This document shows, in pieces, positions 1-19,690 of a DNA stretch of 64,000 nt (position 1 is the stretch's first letter; each line of letters opens with the position of its first letter). The stretch is from Ficedula albicollis (Eukaryota > Chordata > Aves > Passeriformes > Muscicapidae), in NCBI RefSeq assembly GCF_000247815.1, contig NC_021700.1, positions 18,749,548 to 18,813,547 on the forward strand. The letters run 5' to 3'. Position numbers and translations under genes: made by a program. The notes below the pieces were generated by a model. That model ran no database searches. It worked only from the letters and a program-made list of their open reading frames with translations, and was not told where the DNA came from.

Positions 1-538
1 TGGCTAGCTGCATGTTTGTCCTGTGTGTAAGACTTTCCCTAGCAATGATCTTCCAACTCTCTGCTTGATGCAGTAGGCAGGTCTTTTAACCAAACCTTTT
101 GGACCGACTTGTCCTTACAGAGCAGAGAAGACCTCTTTCCATTTTTTGTTGTGTTTTAATTAATCGTGTTTGGGTTTGGGGTTTAATACTTGGGAGAATC
201 TTAGTGGAGGAGAACAAAAATTCATTCTCTACTCAAAGTGAAATATGGATGATATTTTATAATTCTGTTAATGCTCTTTTGTACAGGAGCTAAAGAAAAA
301 TATCAATTGGATGGTATATTGCTCAATTTCATCAAAGTTGGAAGTAGAAATGTTTTTATTTTCACCTGGTTTCTGTCTATAGGTTCCTTTCTAAAGTCAA
401 CATTTCTGTTATGTGAGATGGAAAGCTTTCTAAGGTGTTTGGTTGGCATATACCTGAAAATTTAATAATATACCATTTATAGCATTTATATTGCATATAG
501 AGTGCATATGTGCATATTGCATATAGAGTATATATCAC
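1..538. other. Non-coding (intronic) AT-rich DNA
   Basis: No gene is recognisable. At 488-538 there is an imperfect 26-bp tandem pair around the text ATATTGCATATAGAGT, abutting the LTR that follows. Confidence 0.6.
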
Positions 539-1290
539 TGTCTGCCAGGGTCTCCTGATCCTGAGATCCCCACAGCAGGACATTTGTGTGGTTTTTAAAG
601 TCCGTGGTCTTCCCACCCCCGGCGCCAAAGAATGCTGAAGGCCGTTTTTCAGGGTTTTCCATGGTTGTTTATTGTTTCTTATCTAAGGAATTTTTCTCTA
701 GCTGACAGCAGTCTGTTCAGCACATCAATGCAGGGCAGAACAGAAACAGCCCTGACCCTTGGCCAGGTTTATCTTTTATACTCTAAACTACGTACCTAAT
801 ATTTACAATTATTTTCCAATACACTACAATTTTATTACACTGTCCAACTTTGTCCCAGTCCAATCCAAGGATCCCAGCATGCCATCCAACATGGATGGCA
901 TGGGGAAGAAGAAGGAAGAGATATACCACACCCCAAATCCTCCATGTTAGCTAAGAACCCTCTATATAAACATTCCTAGAAATCCACCTTTTCTACCTTC
1001 TAAAAGTCTAATTTATACTCTACTTATCTTTGTGGCTTGTATTTCTTCCCGCAATATTGGCAGATTTTTCCAGGGGCTTAAATCCAGCTCCCAAGACTCC
1101 TGGGTACCATGCCAGGGTCTTTGAAACCCCTGCCAGGGGGGTTTAGAGGCACTCAGGGAAGCCAGGGGAACACCCCGGACTCCCACAAGTATAGGCAATG
1201 GCAGTTTCACAGAATCTGTGGGAACACTGTCCCCTCATCCCTCCCCAGCAATTGTCCTGATATTGTTTCTTCCATCAGCTGACATCAACA
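539..1290 (-). mobile_element. Solo-LTR-like endogenous retrovirus remnant, antisense to the RAB3 exon
   Basis: The segment opens with TGTC and ends near ACATCAACA, so it has TG...CA-type ends, although both edges are approximate and I could not find a clean target-site duplication. On the minus strand a polyadenylation signal AATAAA lies at 668-673, followed downstream by a GC-rich stretch (CCACCCCCGGCGCC at about 613-626 on the plus strand), as in an R/U5 region. GC content and texture differ sharply from the AT-rich flanks. No internal gag, pol or env sequence is present. The match is to avian LTRs from memory; the family name is not assigned. Confidence 0.65.
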
Positions 1291-2582
1291 TAAGAATTGG
1301 AATAATTTTTCTCTTCTCATCTTCATTTAAATTACAAAGTTGAATCTATTTCACACATTTCAAAAATATTTTTGGGAAGGTGCTTGTGCAATTACAGCAA
1401 TCATGATTTTTATTTTAAAACCTAATCCCTCTTCACAGTACATACAGTTGGTTATGTGTTTAAAAAAAAAGGGGACCTGGTGAGAAGAACAGAAGAATAC
1501 CCAAATACTTGAGAAGTCAGGCATTCAACACAAGAGTTGTAAATGTGCATGCAATAGCAGTGAAAGTTTAAACCATCTGCCCAGGCTGATGAAGACTTAC
1601 TTCTCTTCTAAGAGTCCGTTTGCTATCCTTTCTTGTCTCCTTATTTAAAATCGATTATCTGTAGACTTATTTCAGATTAGGGGATTTTTAAAGGCATTCA
1701 TGTTGTCTTTTGTAGTGGCTTATGTAGAAGAAAATGCCATTATTTAATGTTCTCAACTAAAAATATTCTTTCATTTAAAATGTTTTCCAAACCTCTCATA
1801 CTATGTCAGAAAAAGGCCTTTATTTTTTTTCCTTCACACTACCTGAATAACTTGTAGTTGATTTGAAAGCAGTTAAAAATGGGCTTTGTCTTCCCTTTCT
1901 TTCCACTGTACAAGGGATCCTTTGAATTAAAAGTATTCAGCTTTCTTACCTCTTTTTTATTTTACTCTAGGTATTTTTCTATATTATCTTTATATCAGTG
2001 GAGAACTACTATTTTTTCCTTTTATGAAACTTTTAAAATGTTTCCCCTTTACTAGTAGATGCAAAAAGTGCTTTTCATCAAGGCAGCATTATTCATGCTG
2101 ATTCATCTATGCCAGTCAGTTTTGAAGCAGAGGCATTTACTGATGATAATGCTGCAGAAAAGCAGCATATGAGGACAGAATGCATATCCCCCATTTTAAT
2201 GCTTTGGCTCAGATGCCAAACGTTCCCAAGGACAGTAACAATACAGAGCAGTGATATCTTTCAAAAACTACCCTTTGTATATATTTTTTTGATTCAGAAA
2301 AATATTCATAACAAGCCCTGTTCATACATAGGTGGAATACATTCTGGAAACTTAGTGAAATTGATGTTCCTAATTCACTGTAAGCAGAAATATGCTGTAG
2401 GCTACATTAAATCTCATTTCTTGACTGACGCTCTCTGCTTTTCAAACAATTCAGGTATATTCTTGGTGACCTCCACTTTGGCAAATATTATTCCATGAGG
2501 CATCACGGCTGAAAAAAATGACTCAAAAATTGATTTGAATTCTTAAATAACTGTTGGTGTAATTCTGGCCCCTGCTCTTAAG
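1291..2582. other. Non-coding (intronic) AT-rich DNA
   Basis: No gene or recognisable repeat. An open frame of 129 codons at 2109-2498 has no recognisable domain and ordinary AT-rich composition; it is probably chance. Confidence 0.6.
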
Positions 2583-3264
2583 AGTCATAGAATTGGAATC
2601 ATAAAATCACTTAAGTTGGAAAAGATCTTTGAGACTACTAACCCAGCACTGCCAAGTACACCACTAAATCCAGAGGGCCACATCTATATGTCATTTAAAT
2701 ATCCTCAGAGGTGTTGATTCAACCTCCTCCATGGGCTATCAGTTCCGATGTAGGGCCACATCTATATGTCATTTAAATATCCTCAGAGGTGTTGATTCAA
2801 CCTCCTCCATGGGCTATCAGTTCCAATGTTTGACAACCCTTTCCATAAAGAAATTTTTCCTAATATCGAATCTAAGCTGCCACAGCACAACTTGAGGCCA
2901 TTTTCCCTCCTGTCACTGGTTAACCTAGGAGAAGAGAGTGACCCCCACCTGGCTACCTACAATCTCCTTTCAGGCAGAGAGTAGATAAGTAGAGAGTGAC
3001 AAGGTCACCCCTGAGGCTCCTTTTCTCCAGGATAAACACCCCCAGCCCCCTCAGCTGCTCCTCACAGCACTGCTGCTCCAGACCCTGCCCCAGCTCCATT
3101 GCCCTTCTCTGCACTCACTCCAGCCCCTCGGTGTCTTTCTTGCACTCAGGGCCCAGAGCTGGACACAGCACTCGAGGTGTGGCCTCAGCAGTGCCCAGGA
3201 CAGGGGGACAATCCCTGCCCTGCTCCTGCTGCCCACACCATTGCTGATCCAGGCCAGGCCTCAG
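2583..3264 (-). mobile_element. CR1 LINE fragment, 3' part (left of the C-run)
   Basis: The left edge has the degenerate CR1 3' terminus read in reverse (TCATAGAATTGGAATCATAAAATCAC). It continues with the reverse of the CR1 3' UTR and ORF2 end: the blocks around GAAATTTTTCCTAATATCG, CTTGAGGCCATTTTCCCTCC and CTCCTTTTCTCCAGGATAAA are all diagnostic of avian CR1. The element lies antisense to the RAB3 exon and is 5'-truncated. A 78-bp tandem duplication (2674-2829) breaks its 3' part, and a poly-C tract starts at 3265. The same copy resumes at 3881. Confidence 0.9.
2674..2829. repeat. 78-bp tandem duplication inside the CR1
   Basis: Units 2674-2751 and 2752-2829 are identical except for one base (GTTCCGATGT versus GTTCCAATGT). 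The second unit reads on into normal CR1 sequence, so the first is the extra copy. Confidence 0.95.
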
Positions 3265-3880
<616 letters not shown>

Positions 3881-3985
3881 ACTCTGTCCCAGCCTGTGGC
3901 TCTGCCTGGGGCTGTTGTGACCCAAGGGCAGGACCCAGCACTGGCCTTGTTGAACCTCACACCACTGGCCTCAGCCATGAGAACC
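3881..3985 (-). mobile_element. CR1 LINE fragment, continuation right of the C-run
   Basis: The text around GTTGTGACCCAAGGGCAGGA and CTTGTTGAACCTCA is the reverse of CR1 ORF2 and belongs to the same copy as 2583-3264. Similarity fades after CCTCAGCC, which marks the 5' truncation point. Confidence 0.85.
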
Positions 3986-7548
<3,563 letters not shown>

Positions 7549-8899
7549 TCACATGCATATTATTATCTTAATATTCCTTAGATAGAAGCTTCATTCGTAA
7601 AGGAAATATAGACCTTTGATATTTCAATTAAATTGCTGTAATATTGAAGCTGAGAATTGTGTTGATGTGTTTTTCATGAAATTGAAATAGTTTTCAGATT
7701 TTTACCTATGAGCTTTTGAAGAAGTGCTGAATTGAAATAAATCACCCATATTTAATGGAGACTGTCTAAATCATTTCCTCTCCCTTAGAAAGAAGCTATG
7801 GGTAGATACCTTACAGCATGAAGAAATCAATCCTTGTCTCTGCGCACCTTGACCTTATTTTGGTATTAGTTCAGGATACTAAGATGTTACTTTCTTCCTG
7901 GATAGGTGCTTTCTGTTTTTCTTGTCAGATGACTTTCTCAAGATAGGTAATATGGGAATTTTGGTACAAATATTTGTAATTTCTCTGATGTCTGTCCTAG
8001 CATATGTGGCTAGTTTAATGGACATGAAAGGCTCTTTCTTTAAACGTCTGGTGTTAAGATAATTTCATTAGTAATTTACACAATAGACAGTAAATAATGA
8101 TATTGACAATTAAAAATATGTAGCTGGATCTTGATAATGCAAATATTAATGTAAATGTCATTATGCAGCTCTCCCCTCACAAAAATTCATTGGGAAAGTA
8201 AAGAATTTAAATAAGCCTGTGTTTTTCTGCTAGAATTCACATTAATTTGATCTGTTCTTTGAGGAATTAAAATATCTCAAAAGAATAAAAGATGCAAAGG
8301 AGTTGGTGTTGTTTCAGTTTGTCATCATTAAAATTATTCTGAAGGTTCTGTAAGCCTAATGCTTCAGCTCTTACAAAATGATCCATCTGTTGCAGCAGGC
8401 TTGAGGAGAATCTTGCTAGGAATCCATATAAATATAAAACCTTGCAATAACTCATGGCTTCTTTGACATATGTTGGCTTATGCTTTAAATCACAGAATTT
8501 TCACTTTTTACTAAATGGGAAATAAATCTCTTAGTAACTGTTAGAAGAACTATACAGACAAGAAACAAAATAAACACAATGTAAGTGACGAAAAACTTTA
8601 TGCTAAGAATACAGAATGTCAGCCTTGAGGATCATGAACAAAACCAAAAACCAAGCTAATGTTAGCTGCTAAGCTCAGGTTACAAACATTTACTCATTCT
8701 GTGGGTTTGAAGTGTAATTTCTATGTAATATGTGGAATTAAAATGACATAAATTAAATATGTTACTATGTTTACTTTTCACACAGTTCTCTTCTTCAAGA
8801 CACGGCGTAGAAAAGAACCTATTTGTAATAGTTTAGAAAGAAAGCTGTCAACCAAATGAATCATAATAATTGTCTTATGATAGTTTACATATATCTAGG
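7549..8899. other. Non-coding (intronic) AT-rich DNA
   Basis: No gene, RNA or recognisable repeat is visible. Confidence 0.55.
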
Positions 8900-9082
8900 A
8901 AAAAGTAACCTCCTTTATTTTAGCCCATTTACTGGGCTCTACAAATTGTGACTTACACACCTCTTTAGCTCAGGCTGAACTTGCACCACAATAAAAAGTA
9001 ACCTCCTTTATTTTAGCCCATTTACTGGGCTCTACAAATTGTGACTTACACGCCTCTTTAGCTCAGGCTGAACTTGCACCAC
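8900..9082. repeat. 93-bp tandem duplication
   Basis: Units 8900-8992 and 8993-9082 begin AAAAAGTAACC and end at TTGCACCAC. They differ by one base (ACACACC versus ACACGCC) over the shared length. Confidence 0.95.
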
Positions 9083-9740
9083 TTGGTGTTTTAGTGAAGT
9101 AAATATTCGCCACAGGTCAAAAAACAATACAAATCTAACACAAAATAATAAGAAAAATGACAGATTTAAGAGTTTATCTTCCATAAATGTTTTGGGGTTT
9201 TTTTTATCCTTAGTATTAAAAATCAAATGGGTATTTTATGAGCTACACATATTTCTCTAATTTACCAAGAGGTTCACCTCAGAAATTAGTCTATTTAAAG
9301 AATAAACTGTGAATTTCAATGCATGTCCAAAATTGGCAGCTCAAATGTTCTATTACAAAACAGAAGTTTCAGTAACTCGTATCTTTGTAGGCAGTTAAAA
9401 TATTGGTCTCCTTTTTGTTTTCTTTTCTGTTTTGTAAGGTAGTGGCACTGTCAAATATTCAAGATCTACTCTGTTTTTTCTTCGTGATTAAATTAAGGAC
9501 TGGCTCCTTCTACTTTTGTTCTAAATTTAAATAACCATGGTACAGTAGACATGTCAGCTGTGGGGAAAACATTGCCAATTTCATGAAGTGGTTATGAAAG
9601 AACTCTATGTAAATCTCAGTGGCTATTCACCAGCATAGAAATGATGGTGCATGCTATTGGGTTTTTGCTGTTAATCTGCAGCAGAGAGGTTTATCACTAT
9701 TTTATTTAGTGTTTGTATTTATATGAATTTATTATACAAG
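9083..9740. other. Non-coding (intronic) AT-rich DNA
   Basis: Nothing recognisable; short open frames only. Confidence 0.55.
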
Positions 9741-9810
9741 TCATAGCATAGAAACATAGAGCCTTCGAAAGATCATCTGGTCCAACCTTTCATGGAAAAG
9801 GGATCCTAGA
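9741..9810 (-). mobile_element. Short CR1 3'-end remnant
   Basis: TCATAGCATAGAAACATAGA followed by AAAGATCATCTGGTCCAACC is the reversed CR1 3' terminus. Only about 70 bp is recognisable, so it is a severely 5'-truncated or eroded copy. Confidence 0.7.
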
Positions 9811-12173
9811 TTTGGTAAAAAAGTATTAAATTTAAAACAAATGGACAGATTTAAAATGCAAAGGAATTTTATTATAGTTACTATTTTTAGTTTTTTCCTA
9901 GATTCCTGGAATTCTCTGTTGGATATATAAAGCAGTATCAGTATTGGCAACAGATTTTTTAAAAAGGAGATGTCAGTAAAGTCTGCCTCAGAAATCCATT
10001 CCTCTAACGCAATAAAATGCAGTAAAACATTGCTAGATATAAATGGCTTCTATGTTCTTTATCTCTGTGTTGAATAACCAACTTATTCCTAATCTATGGG
10101 AGTCAAATTCAGTGCTTGCAGCAGCCAGAGTCAGACTCAGTGTTCTGTTCTTCAGAAAGTCCAACCTGCAGGGATGTGGAGATAAGCCTGTGTCCAGGCT
10201 TTGATCTCTTTTATGTCCTGCCTGGATCAGAGTTGTATCTGTGAGGTTATCGTGTAAAAATTATGCCTGACAGTATAACCTCCACAGAACTGCGGGTTTT
10301 GTGAGAAAAGTGGCAGTAGCTGCAGTGTTTTGTGCTGAACTCAATACTGTCAGCACATCAAAAGCCATTGTTAAGGGAAACTCCTTGGGGTTTAATTACC
10401 TAGGCATTCCTAGTTTGCGATTTACAAGTATATTTACAACAACAAGAGGGACGCTTGACCTAGGCAGTAGGGGTACTTTTTGCACAGGTATAATTACATC
10501 ATTAAGACAACTATTAAAAATGGTAAAGTGGGCACATATGCTGTCACCCAGGTGACAGAAAGGTGTGGATTGCATACATGACATTTGAATTCTCTATCAT
10601 ACATGTCCACACAGCAGTAATACAACTGAAGAGATACTTGATAGCCCCTGGATTTTCAGAGAGAGGTCACAACCATGAATTTATGTGATGCATCTACCAA
10701 AAAAAGGAGGGTAATAGCAAATACTAAAGTACTGGCAACTAAATTACCACAAAACCATGAACATATATTTGAATATCCAAATAGATATTGGCTATATCCA
10801 CAGCTCTTATTAAATGTGGGGAATTTCTTCAAATAAGACCATCTTTTTTGTGTTCAGCTACACATGCTGTAGTTCAAATGACCTTACTTATGTTAATGTA
10901 ATTTATGGATTGCCTTCTGGCAGCATTCAACAGGAGTTGGAAAGACCATACAACTTGCTATTAGGTGGCTTTCAGAGCACCACTTTATATGACTCATGTT
11001 GCACGCCTTTGCATGGAAAATGTGGCTCGCAATTGTAGTATTGCTCTTTATTTGCAGTAGTTCCCACACTGAGCTTCCTGTTTTTCAGTGATCACAGCTC
11101 TGGCTCTCAGCAGTGCATCAGTATCAGCGTGATACTGACTGGAGGTGGTAACAGGGCACTTCACAACAGGAGATTATGGGAGATCAATGGCTGACTTTAA
11201 GCAGTACTTAACTTAAGCAGAAGGGTGTATCAAAAAACTGAGGTGAGGTAGGGCTGAAGGCAGAGCTGAGGAAGCCGCCTCACACACAGTACAAGCAGAC
11301 ACAGAGAGAATGAGATGAAAATTGAGTAGTGTGAGTGAGGGAGTAGATGAAGTGCCACAGCTGGTAAGCAGAAGCTGGTTACACTCTGGGGATGTTCAAC
11401 GCACAGCTCTTCTTTCTCAGGGCAGTGATGTGTGGTGAGCAGCCAGAGCAGAGCGTCACACTGGCCATACCCAAGCTGACAAATGCTGCTTTGTCACCTG
11501 TGAGCAGTGGCTGCCAGTTGGGACAATAGATACTGAAAATGAAGAGGGTAACTTCCAGCAAGCCTGAAAGCCTAATATGCTGCACTGGAGCTGAACCAGA
11601 AAGCCTCAGCAGAAATAAGTTTACAGATTCCCCTTTTGCTGAGAGGTTTTGAATTCACTCTGCAACACATCCTCATTACTGTGGCTAGCAATTACTTTCT
11701 GAAGATATCAATTTTCATGGTAAATTTTCAATTTTCAGCAACTTGGGTAGATACCTCTTTTGATTTTCATTGAAACATATAAGAATCCTTCTAAAAATAC
11801 ACAGCGTTTATGATCCCCGTCCCTGGTTAAGAAAAAAGCTCTTTGATGGTGATAGATTTTTAATTGGAAAAGATGTCATGATTGATTCTTAAAAAATTTG
11901 AAATGTAATTTAATCTAATCTTGATCTAAATTTTTGTTGAAGTTATAGATTGAATTGATATAGAGTGCATTTTTATATACTAAATGTCAGAGGATATTAT
12001 CTATGCTCTTACGTCCTGATGACACAGATCCAATTTATAAGTTTATTCTGTATGGTATGTAACATAAAAAACACAGTACCCTGTGTATACAAGATACTTA
12101 TTAGAAAAAGGTTATCTATATTTACAGAAGTAAACACTTTAAACTGTATCTTTCATAAAATCCAGTCCTTAGA
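9811..12173. other. Non-coding (intronic) DNA
   Basis: No gene found. The part at about 11080-11590 is less AT-rich and could be an old repeat or a conserved element, but I do not recognise it. Confidence 0.5.
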
Positions 12174-12180
12174 CCTATGT

Positions 12181-13256
12181 CTCCTCCGAATCCCCGTCCC
12201 CTTCCGGGAGCCGCGCCCACCTACCCCCTTTGTACAGAGACATCAGAGGTCCTGGGTGTGACCCGGCCAGCTCCATCGGCATGACAATGGGGAAAATTCC
12301 CCAAATTGACACAGTAACAGAAAACACTCAACCCCCAACACAATTAGTTTTTAATAATGTCATATTTTTTTTTGTGTACTAATACCCTTACAAATCTCTG
12401 AGAATTAATATAAGTAATATAATAGTGTGAGGCATCCTTTTTTTTTCCCCGCAGTCAGGCATCGGGTTGCAAGTGCTGTCTTTATGAGGAAAGACATGGA
12501 ATGATACTATAAAGCAGGTTTTACTGTTTTAGGGGCAAATTAATGCTAAACTAAATATACAGTTATGCGAAGGACCCCCAAAAGAATTCATAACTAAAAA
12601 ATGCAACCCCTGTTTTGTTCCCTAAGGCAACCCCGTATTTTCTCCCAGCCTTTTGATCACTCCCACCCTAATTCCCTGTTGGTTATTTGTCCTGGCCCTG
12701 CCCTTGTGTGGGGGTCCCTCCTCCGAGCTCCTCCGAATCCCCGTCCCCTTCCGGGAGCCGCGCCCACCTACCCCCTTTGTACAGAGACATCAGAGGTCCT
12801 GGGTGTGACCCGGCCAGCTCCATCGGCATGACAATGGGGAAAATTCCCCAAATTGACACAGTAACAGAAAACACTCAACCCCCAACACAATTAGTTTTTA
12901 ATAATGTCATATTTTTTTTTGTGTACTAATACCCTTACAAATCTCTGAGAATTAATATAAGTAATATAATAGTGTGAGGCATCCTTTTTTTTTCCCCGCA
13001 GTCAGGCATCGGGTTGCAAGTGCTGTCTTTATGAGGAAAGACATGGAATGATACTATAAAGCAGGTTTTACTGTTTTAGGGGCAAATTAATGCTAAACTA
13101 AATATACAGTTATGCGAAGGACCCCCAAAAGAATTCATAACTAAAAAATGCAACCCCTGTTTTGTTCCCTAAGGCAACCCCGTATTTTCTCCCAGCCTTT
13201 TGATCACTCCCACCCTAATTCCCTGTTGGTTATTTGTCCTGGCCCTGCCCTTGTGT
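12181..13256. repeat. 547-bp tandem duplication within the LTR
   Basis: 12181-12709 and 12728-13256 (529 bp each) look identical base for base, including both nine-T runs. They are separated by an 18-nt spacer (12710-12727). This is either a very recent duplication or an assembly duplication. Confidence 0.95.
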
Positions 13257-13271
13257 TACCTCCGTGTTTCC

Positions 13272-13465
13272 TAATAATTGGTCCCTAAAGATTTCCCCGC
13301 CTGCTCTTCCCATGTACTAAACCTGTACCCTCATAAGCCTTAGGGCCTTTGTTCTCCTGAAGCCTTTGTTCTCCTTAATAATTGGTCCCTAAAGATTTCC
13401 CCGCCTGCTCTTCCCATGTACTAAACCTGTACCCTCATAAGCCTTAGGGCCTTTGTTCTCCTGAA
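13272..13465. repeat. 104-bp tandem duplication near the LTR poly-A region
   Basis: 13272-13361 and 13376-13465 are identical over 90 bp, with a 14-nt spacer that itself repeats GCCTTTGTTCTCCT. Confidence 0.95.
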
Positions 13466-13552
13466 CCCTGGACAATGCGAGCGTGGCTGAAATAAACATC
13501 TCTGTAACACCCTGCAAAGGCCTCCTGCTGATTTCACCCCAAGCAACACCTA

Positions 13553-16486
<2,934 letters not shown>

Positions 16487-18537
16487 TCTCTAAAACCACT
16501 ATTATGTGAGAGTTGTAAGAGTCATTCCTGGGAAGGAAAGGGATAGAGATGTAGTAGAATATGGTATCTTTCAAGTACCTGTCTCACTGATTTTTTAAAT
16601 TACAGAACAAATATCACAGTGTATAAATTAATGCAGAATTCTTGTGATCAGACATCCACTACTGCAATGCAGTCAGTGGTGCACTGTAGGAAGCAAAGGC
16701 CTTTGAAAGTTATTTACACTCAATTTGCTTTTAGGCTGTTCTTTGACTGTGTATAAGCCCAATGTCTGGTTTTGAAGTAGCTAGTGCTTTAATGTAGCTC
16801 TGATTATAATTATACTTGCTACAGATTTCACAGCTGGTCATTTTTCTGCTTCCATTAGACAGTAATTTCCTATTCCTTTATGATGCATTAAGACAGAATA
16901 ATTCTGATTTCTGAAAGAACACCTGTCGTTCAAGAATCACAGCTGAAGAATAACACTAATTATAGTTCATCATATATGATCTAAATCCTACCTCTAAAAA
17001 GTATTTATGCCAGCACATTTATTTTATTGAAATATTTGCATTCAAAACTTCAAATAAACTAAGGCAATCATTCTGCCTGATAATAAATATGAAAATTATT
17101 GAATATTTAGGAAGGAATTGTTCATTTCACTCAGACCTTTTACCCTGACAAGTCTAAACCTCTTTATTGTTTTGATTTGGTATTTAAACTCTTGTAATGA
17201 AATTGCAGTTTCAGGATTAATGGGATTCTACTCCTTTGCTTATATCAGCATAAATGCTTTTTGTGTTTTCTAAAAGGTTAATTAATTTACTAATAAGGAT
17301 CCAGCTTTTCTGTCTTTAAATATACATTTTGTTACCAAAAATAAAATTAAGAATGGATGTGATGTAACTACAAAAGCAAGTCTCTGTGTTCTGCTTGAAA
17401 ATTCCGTGTTAATTGATGCCATAATTAACTGTTTTGCTTGCTTAAAAAATAAAGCAAAGGAAGATAAAATTAGCACTGTGAAATTGAAAACACCGTGAGT
17501 TCTTCAGAAAACTGAGAGACCTATCTGCTTGGATTCTAAAAGGATCTGTCATTTTTGGGTGACACGTTAGAAGTGAGTCATCAAAATAATTGCATAAATT
17601 TTCAGGTGTAAAGTGCTGATGTGCTTTAATTCAATTACCTGCTGTAATGAAATTTTTCACACAAACATAAACTTAGCAAAAGTTGATTTGAATAGTCCAG
17701 CATTTTCCAGTGAAATAACCTTGCATCAAAAATCCCAAGTGCTAGTACTATTTCTTCAGTTAATTAAGCAGTTAAATAATGAACTTTTTATATGATCTTT
17801 TTCTTTCCATAGGATCTTATTATTTAATGTCTGTGACTCACAGCAAGACATGTTCATCACTTCTAAATGAAAAAGAATTATCAGCTTCATATTTTTTTCT
17901 GAAGTTCTAAAGGCAAAATATTAATTTTACAAATTTTTATTAACCTTCACCTGTTTCTTTACCTATCTCTAAAAAATTAGATTTTCTTAGAAGTCCAATG
18001 AGTAATGTTTGCACATCTGATATTTTATTCCACTATGTGATTACTGTTCTAGTCATCATCCAGCAAAGCACCTGAAGCTTGAATTCCTTATAAAAATTAC
18101 TTTGCTTTATCAAGATTTTTGGAAATGTCTCTTTATCAAAGTGCATTAGCCTACCTATGCATTTATAATGTTTTTCATTAAGAATCAGTCTATATTCTCT
18201 TGCCAGGTTCCATGGACACTTTTAAAACTTCAAAGGCTATTCCTCGAAGTGTAGAGGTCTTGCTGCTCTTTTGTTTGCCTGGCGCTTTTCAAAATATAAA
18301 TATAGGAGGAAAATTTCCTAGTTAATAACCTTCATTTTTGATACCTGTTCTTTGCTTCACTTATTGCTCTGTTTATTGAAGAAACTCTTGAATAATATTT
18401 CTTTCTCTCCTGGAGATGAGGTCCCTACCCCCAAACCTTTCAGTGTTTAAGAGTCATTTGGACAATGCCCATAAGAATGTGCACTAACTTTTGGTTGGTC
18501 CAGAGTGGGTTGACAGCTGGTCAGTGGTCAGATATTT
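16487..18537. other. Non-coding (intronic) AT-rich DNA
   Basis: No gene or repeat recognised. Confidence 0.55.
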
Positions 18538-18597
18538 GGACAGTCTCTTCCAACAGAAATTTTCATGGGACAGTCCCTTCCAAATGAAATTGCCCTT
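18538..18597. repeat. Imperfect 30-bp tandem pair at the edge of the hexamer array
   Basis: GGACAGTCTCTTCCAACAGA and GGACAGTCCCTTCCAAATGA start 30 bp apart. The second unit leads straight into the hexamer array, which may have grown from a slip here. Confidence 0.75.
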
Positions 18598-19690
18598 GCC
18601 CTTGCCCTTGCCTTTGCCTTTGCCTTTGCCCTTGCCCTTGCCCTTGCCCTTGCCCTTGCCTTTGCCTTTGCCTTTGCCTTTGCCTTTGCCTTTGCCTTTG
18701 CCTTTGCCTTTGCCTTTGCCTTTGCCTTTGCCTTTGCCTTTGCCTTTGCCTTTGCCTTTGCCTTTGCCTTTGCCTTTGCCTTTGCCTTTGCCTTTGCCTT
18801 TGCCTTTGCCTTTGCCTTTGCCTTTGCCTTTGCCTTTGCCTTTGCCTTTGCCTTTGCCTTTGCCTTTGCCTTTGCCTTTGCCTTTGCCTTTGCCTTTGCC
18901 TTTGCCTTTGCCTTTGCCTTTGCCTTTGCCTTTGCCTTTGCCTTTGCCTTTGCCTTTGCCTTTGCCTTTGCCTTTGCCTTTGCCTTTGCCTTTGCCTTTG
19001 CCTTTGCCTTTGCCTTTGCCTTTGCCTTTGCCTTTGCCTTTGCCTTTGCCTTTGCCTTTGCCTTTGCCTTTGCCTTTGCCTTTGCCTTTGCCTTTGCCTT
19101 TGCCTTTGCCTTTGCCTTTGCCTTTGCCTTTGCCTTTGCCTTTGCCTTTGCCTTTGCCTTTGCCTTTGCCTTTGCCTTTGCCTTTGCCTTTGCCTTTGCC
19201 TTTGCCTTTGCCTTTGCCTTTGCCTTTGCCTTTGCCTTTGCCTTTGCCTTTGCCTTTGCCTTTGCCTTTGCCTTTGCCTTTGCCTTTGCCTTTGCCTTTG
19301 CCTTTGCCTTTGCCTTTGCCTTTGCCTTTGCCTTTGCCTTTGCCTTTGCCTTTGCCTTTGCCTTTGCCTTTGCCTTTGCCTTTGCCTTTGCCTTTGCCTT
19401 TGCCTTTGCCTTTGCCTTTGCCTTTGCCTTTGCCTTTGCCTTTGCCTTTGCCTTTGCCTTTGCCTTTGCCTTTGCCTTTGCCTTTGCCTTTGCCTTTGCC
19501 TTTGCCTTTGCCTTTGCCTTTGCCTTTGCCTTTGCCTTTGCCTTTGCCTTTGCCTTTGCCTTTGCCTTTGCCTTTGCCTTTGCCTTTGCCTTTGCCTTTG
19601 CCTTTGCCTTTGCCTTTGCCTTTGCCTTTGCCTTTGCCTTTGCCTTTGCCTTTGCCTTTGCCCTTGCCCTTGCCCTTGCCCTCCTTGCCC
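18590..19690. repeat. (TTTGCC)n hexanucleotide array, about 1.1 kb
   Basis: Roughly 182 hexamer units. The core (about 18660-19660) is pure TTTGCC. CTTGCC variants occur at both edges: mixed with TTTGCC over about 18590-18660, and a short block at about 19660-19690. Read on the minus strand it gives endless Gly-Lys, and on the plus strand Leu-Pro or Ala-Phe; none is a gene. It is not the vertebrate telomere repeat TTAGGG. Confidence 0.97.

Larger units (their letters stand above)
12174..13552 (+). mobile_element. Solo LTR of an endogenous retrovirus, enlarged by internal tandem duplications
   Basis: A TG...CA element (12178-13548) is flanked by the exact 4-bp direct repeat CCTA (12174-12177 and 13549-13552), as expected for retroviral integration; 4 bp is typical of class I (gammaretrovirus-like) elements. 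A polyadenylation signal AATAAA at 13491-13496, followed by CCCTGCAAAGGCCTCCTGCT, places R/U5 at the right and gives the plus orientation. A 529-bp segment occurs twice (period 547) and a 90-bp segment near the poly-A region occurs twice (period 104). Without these the LTR would be about 720 bp. No gag, pol or env is present. Confidence 0.8.

Noticed and set aside
2109..2498. 129-codon open frame
   Set aside because: No recognisable domain, AT-rich codon use like the intron around it, no splice-site pair.
12601..12929. Open frames in the duplicated LTR that might be env remnants
   Set aside because: The segment lies within TG...CA ends bounded by a target-site duplication and repeats as LTR; I could not match it to env.
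18590..19690. Interstitial telomere-like repeat
   Set aside because: The unit is TTTGCC, not TTAGGG or its complement, and it does not degrade into TTAGGG at the edges.
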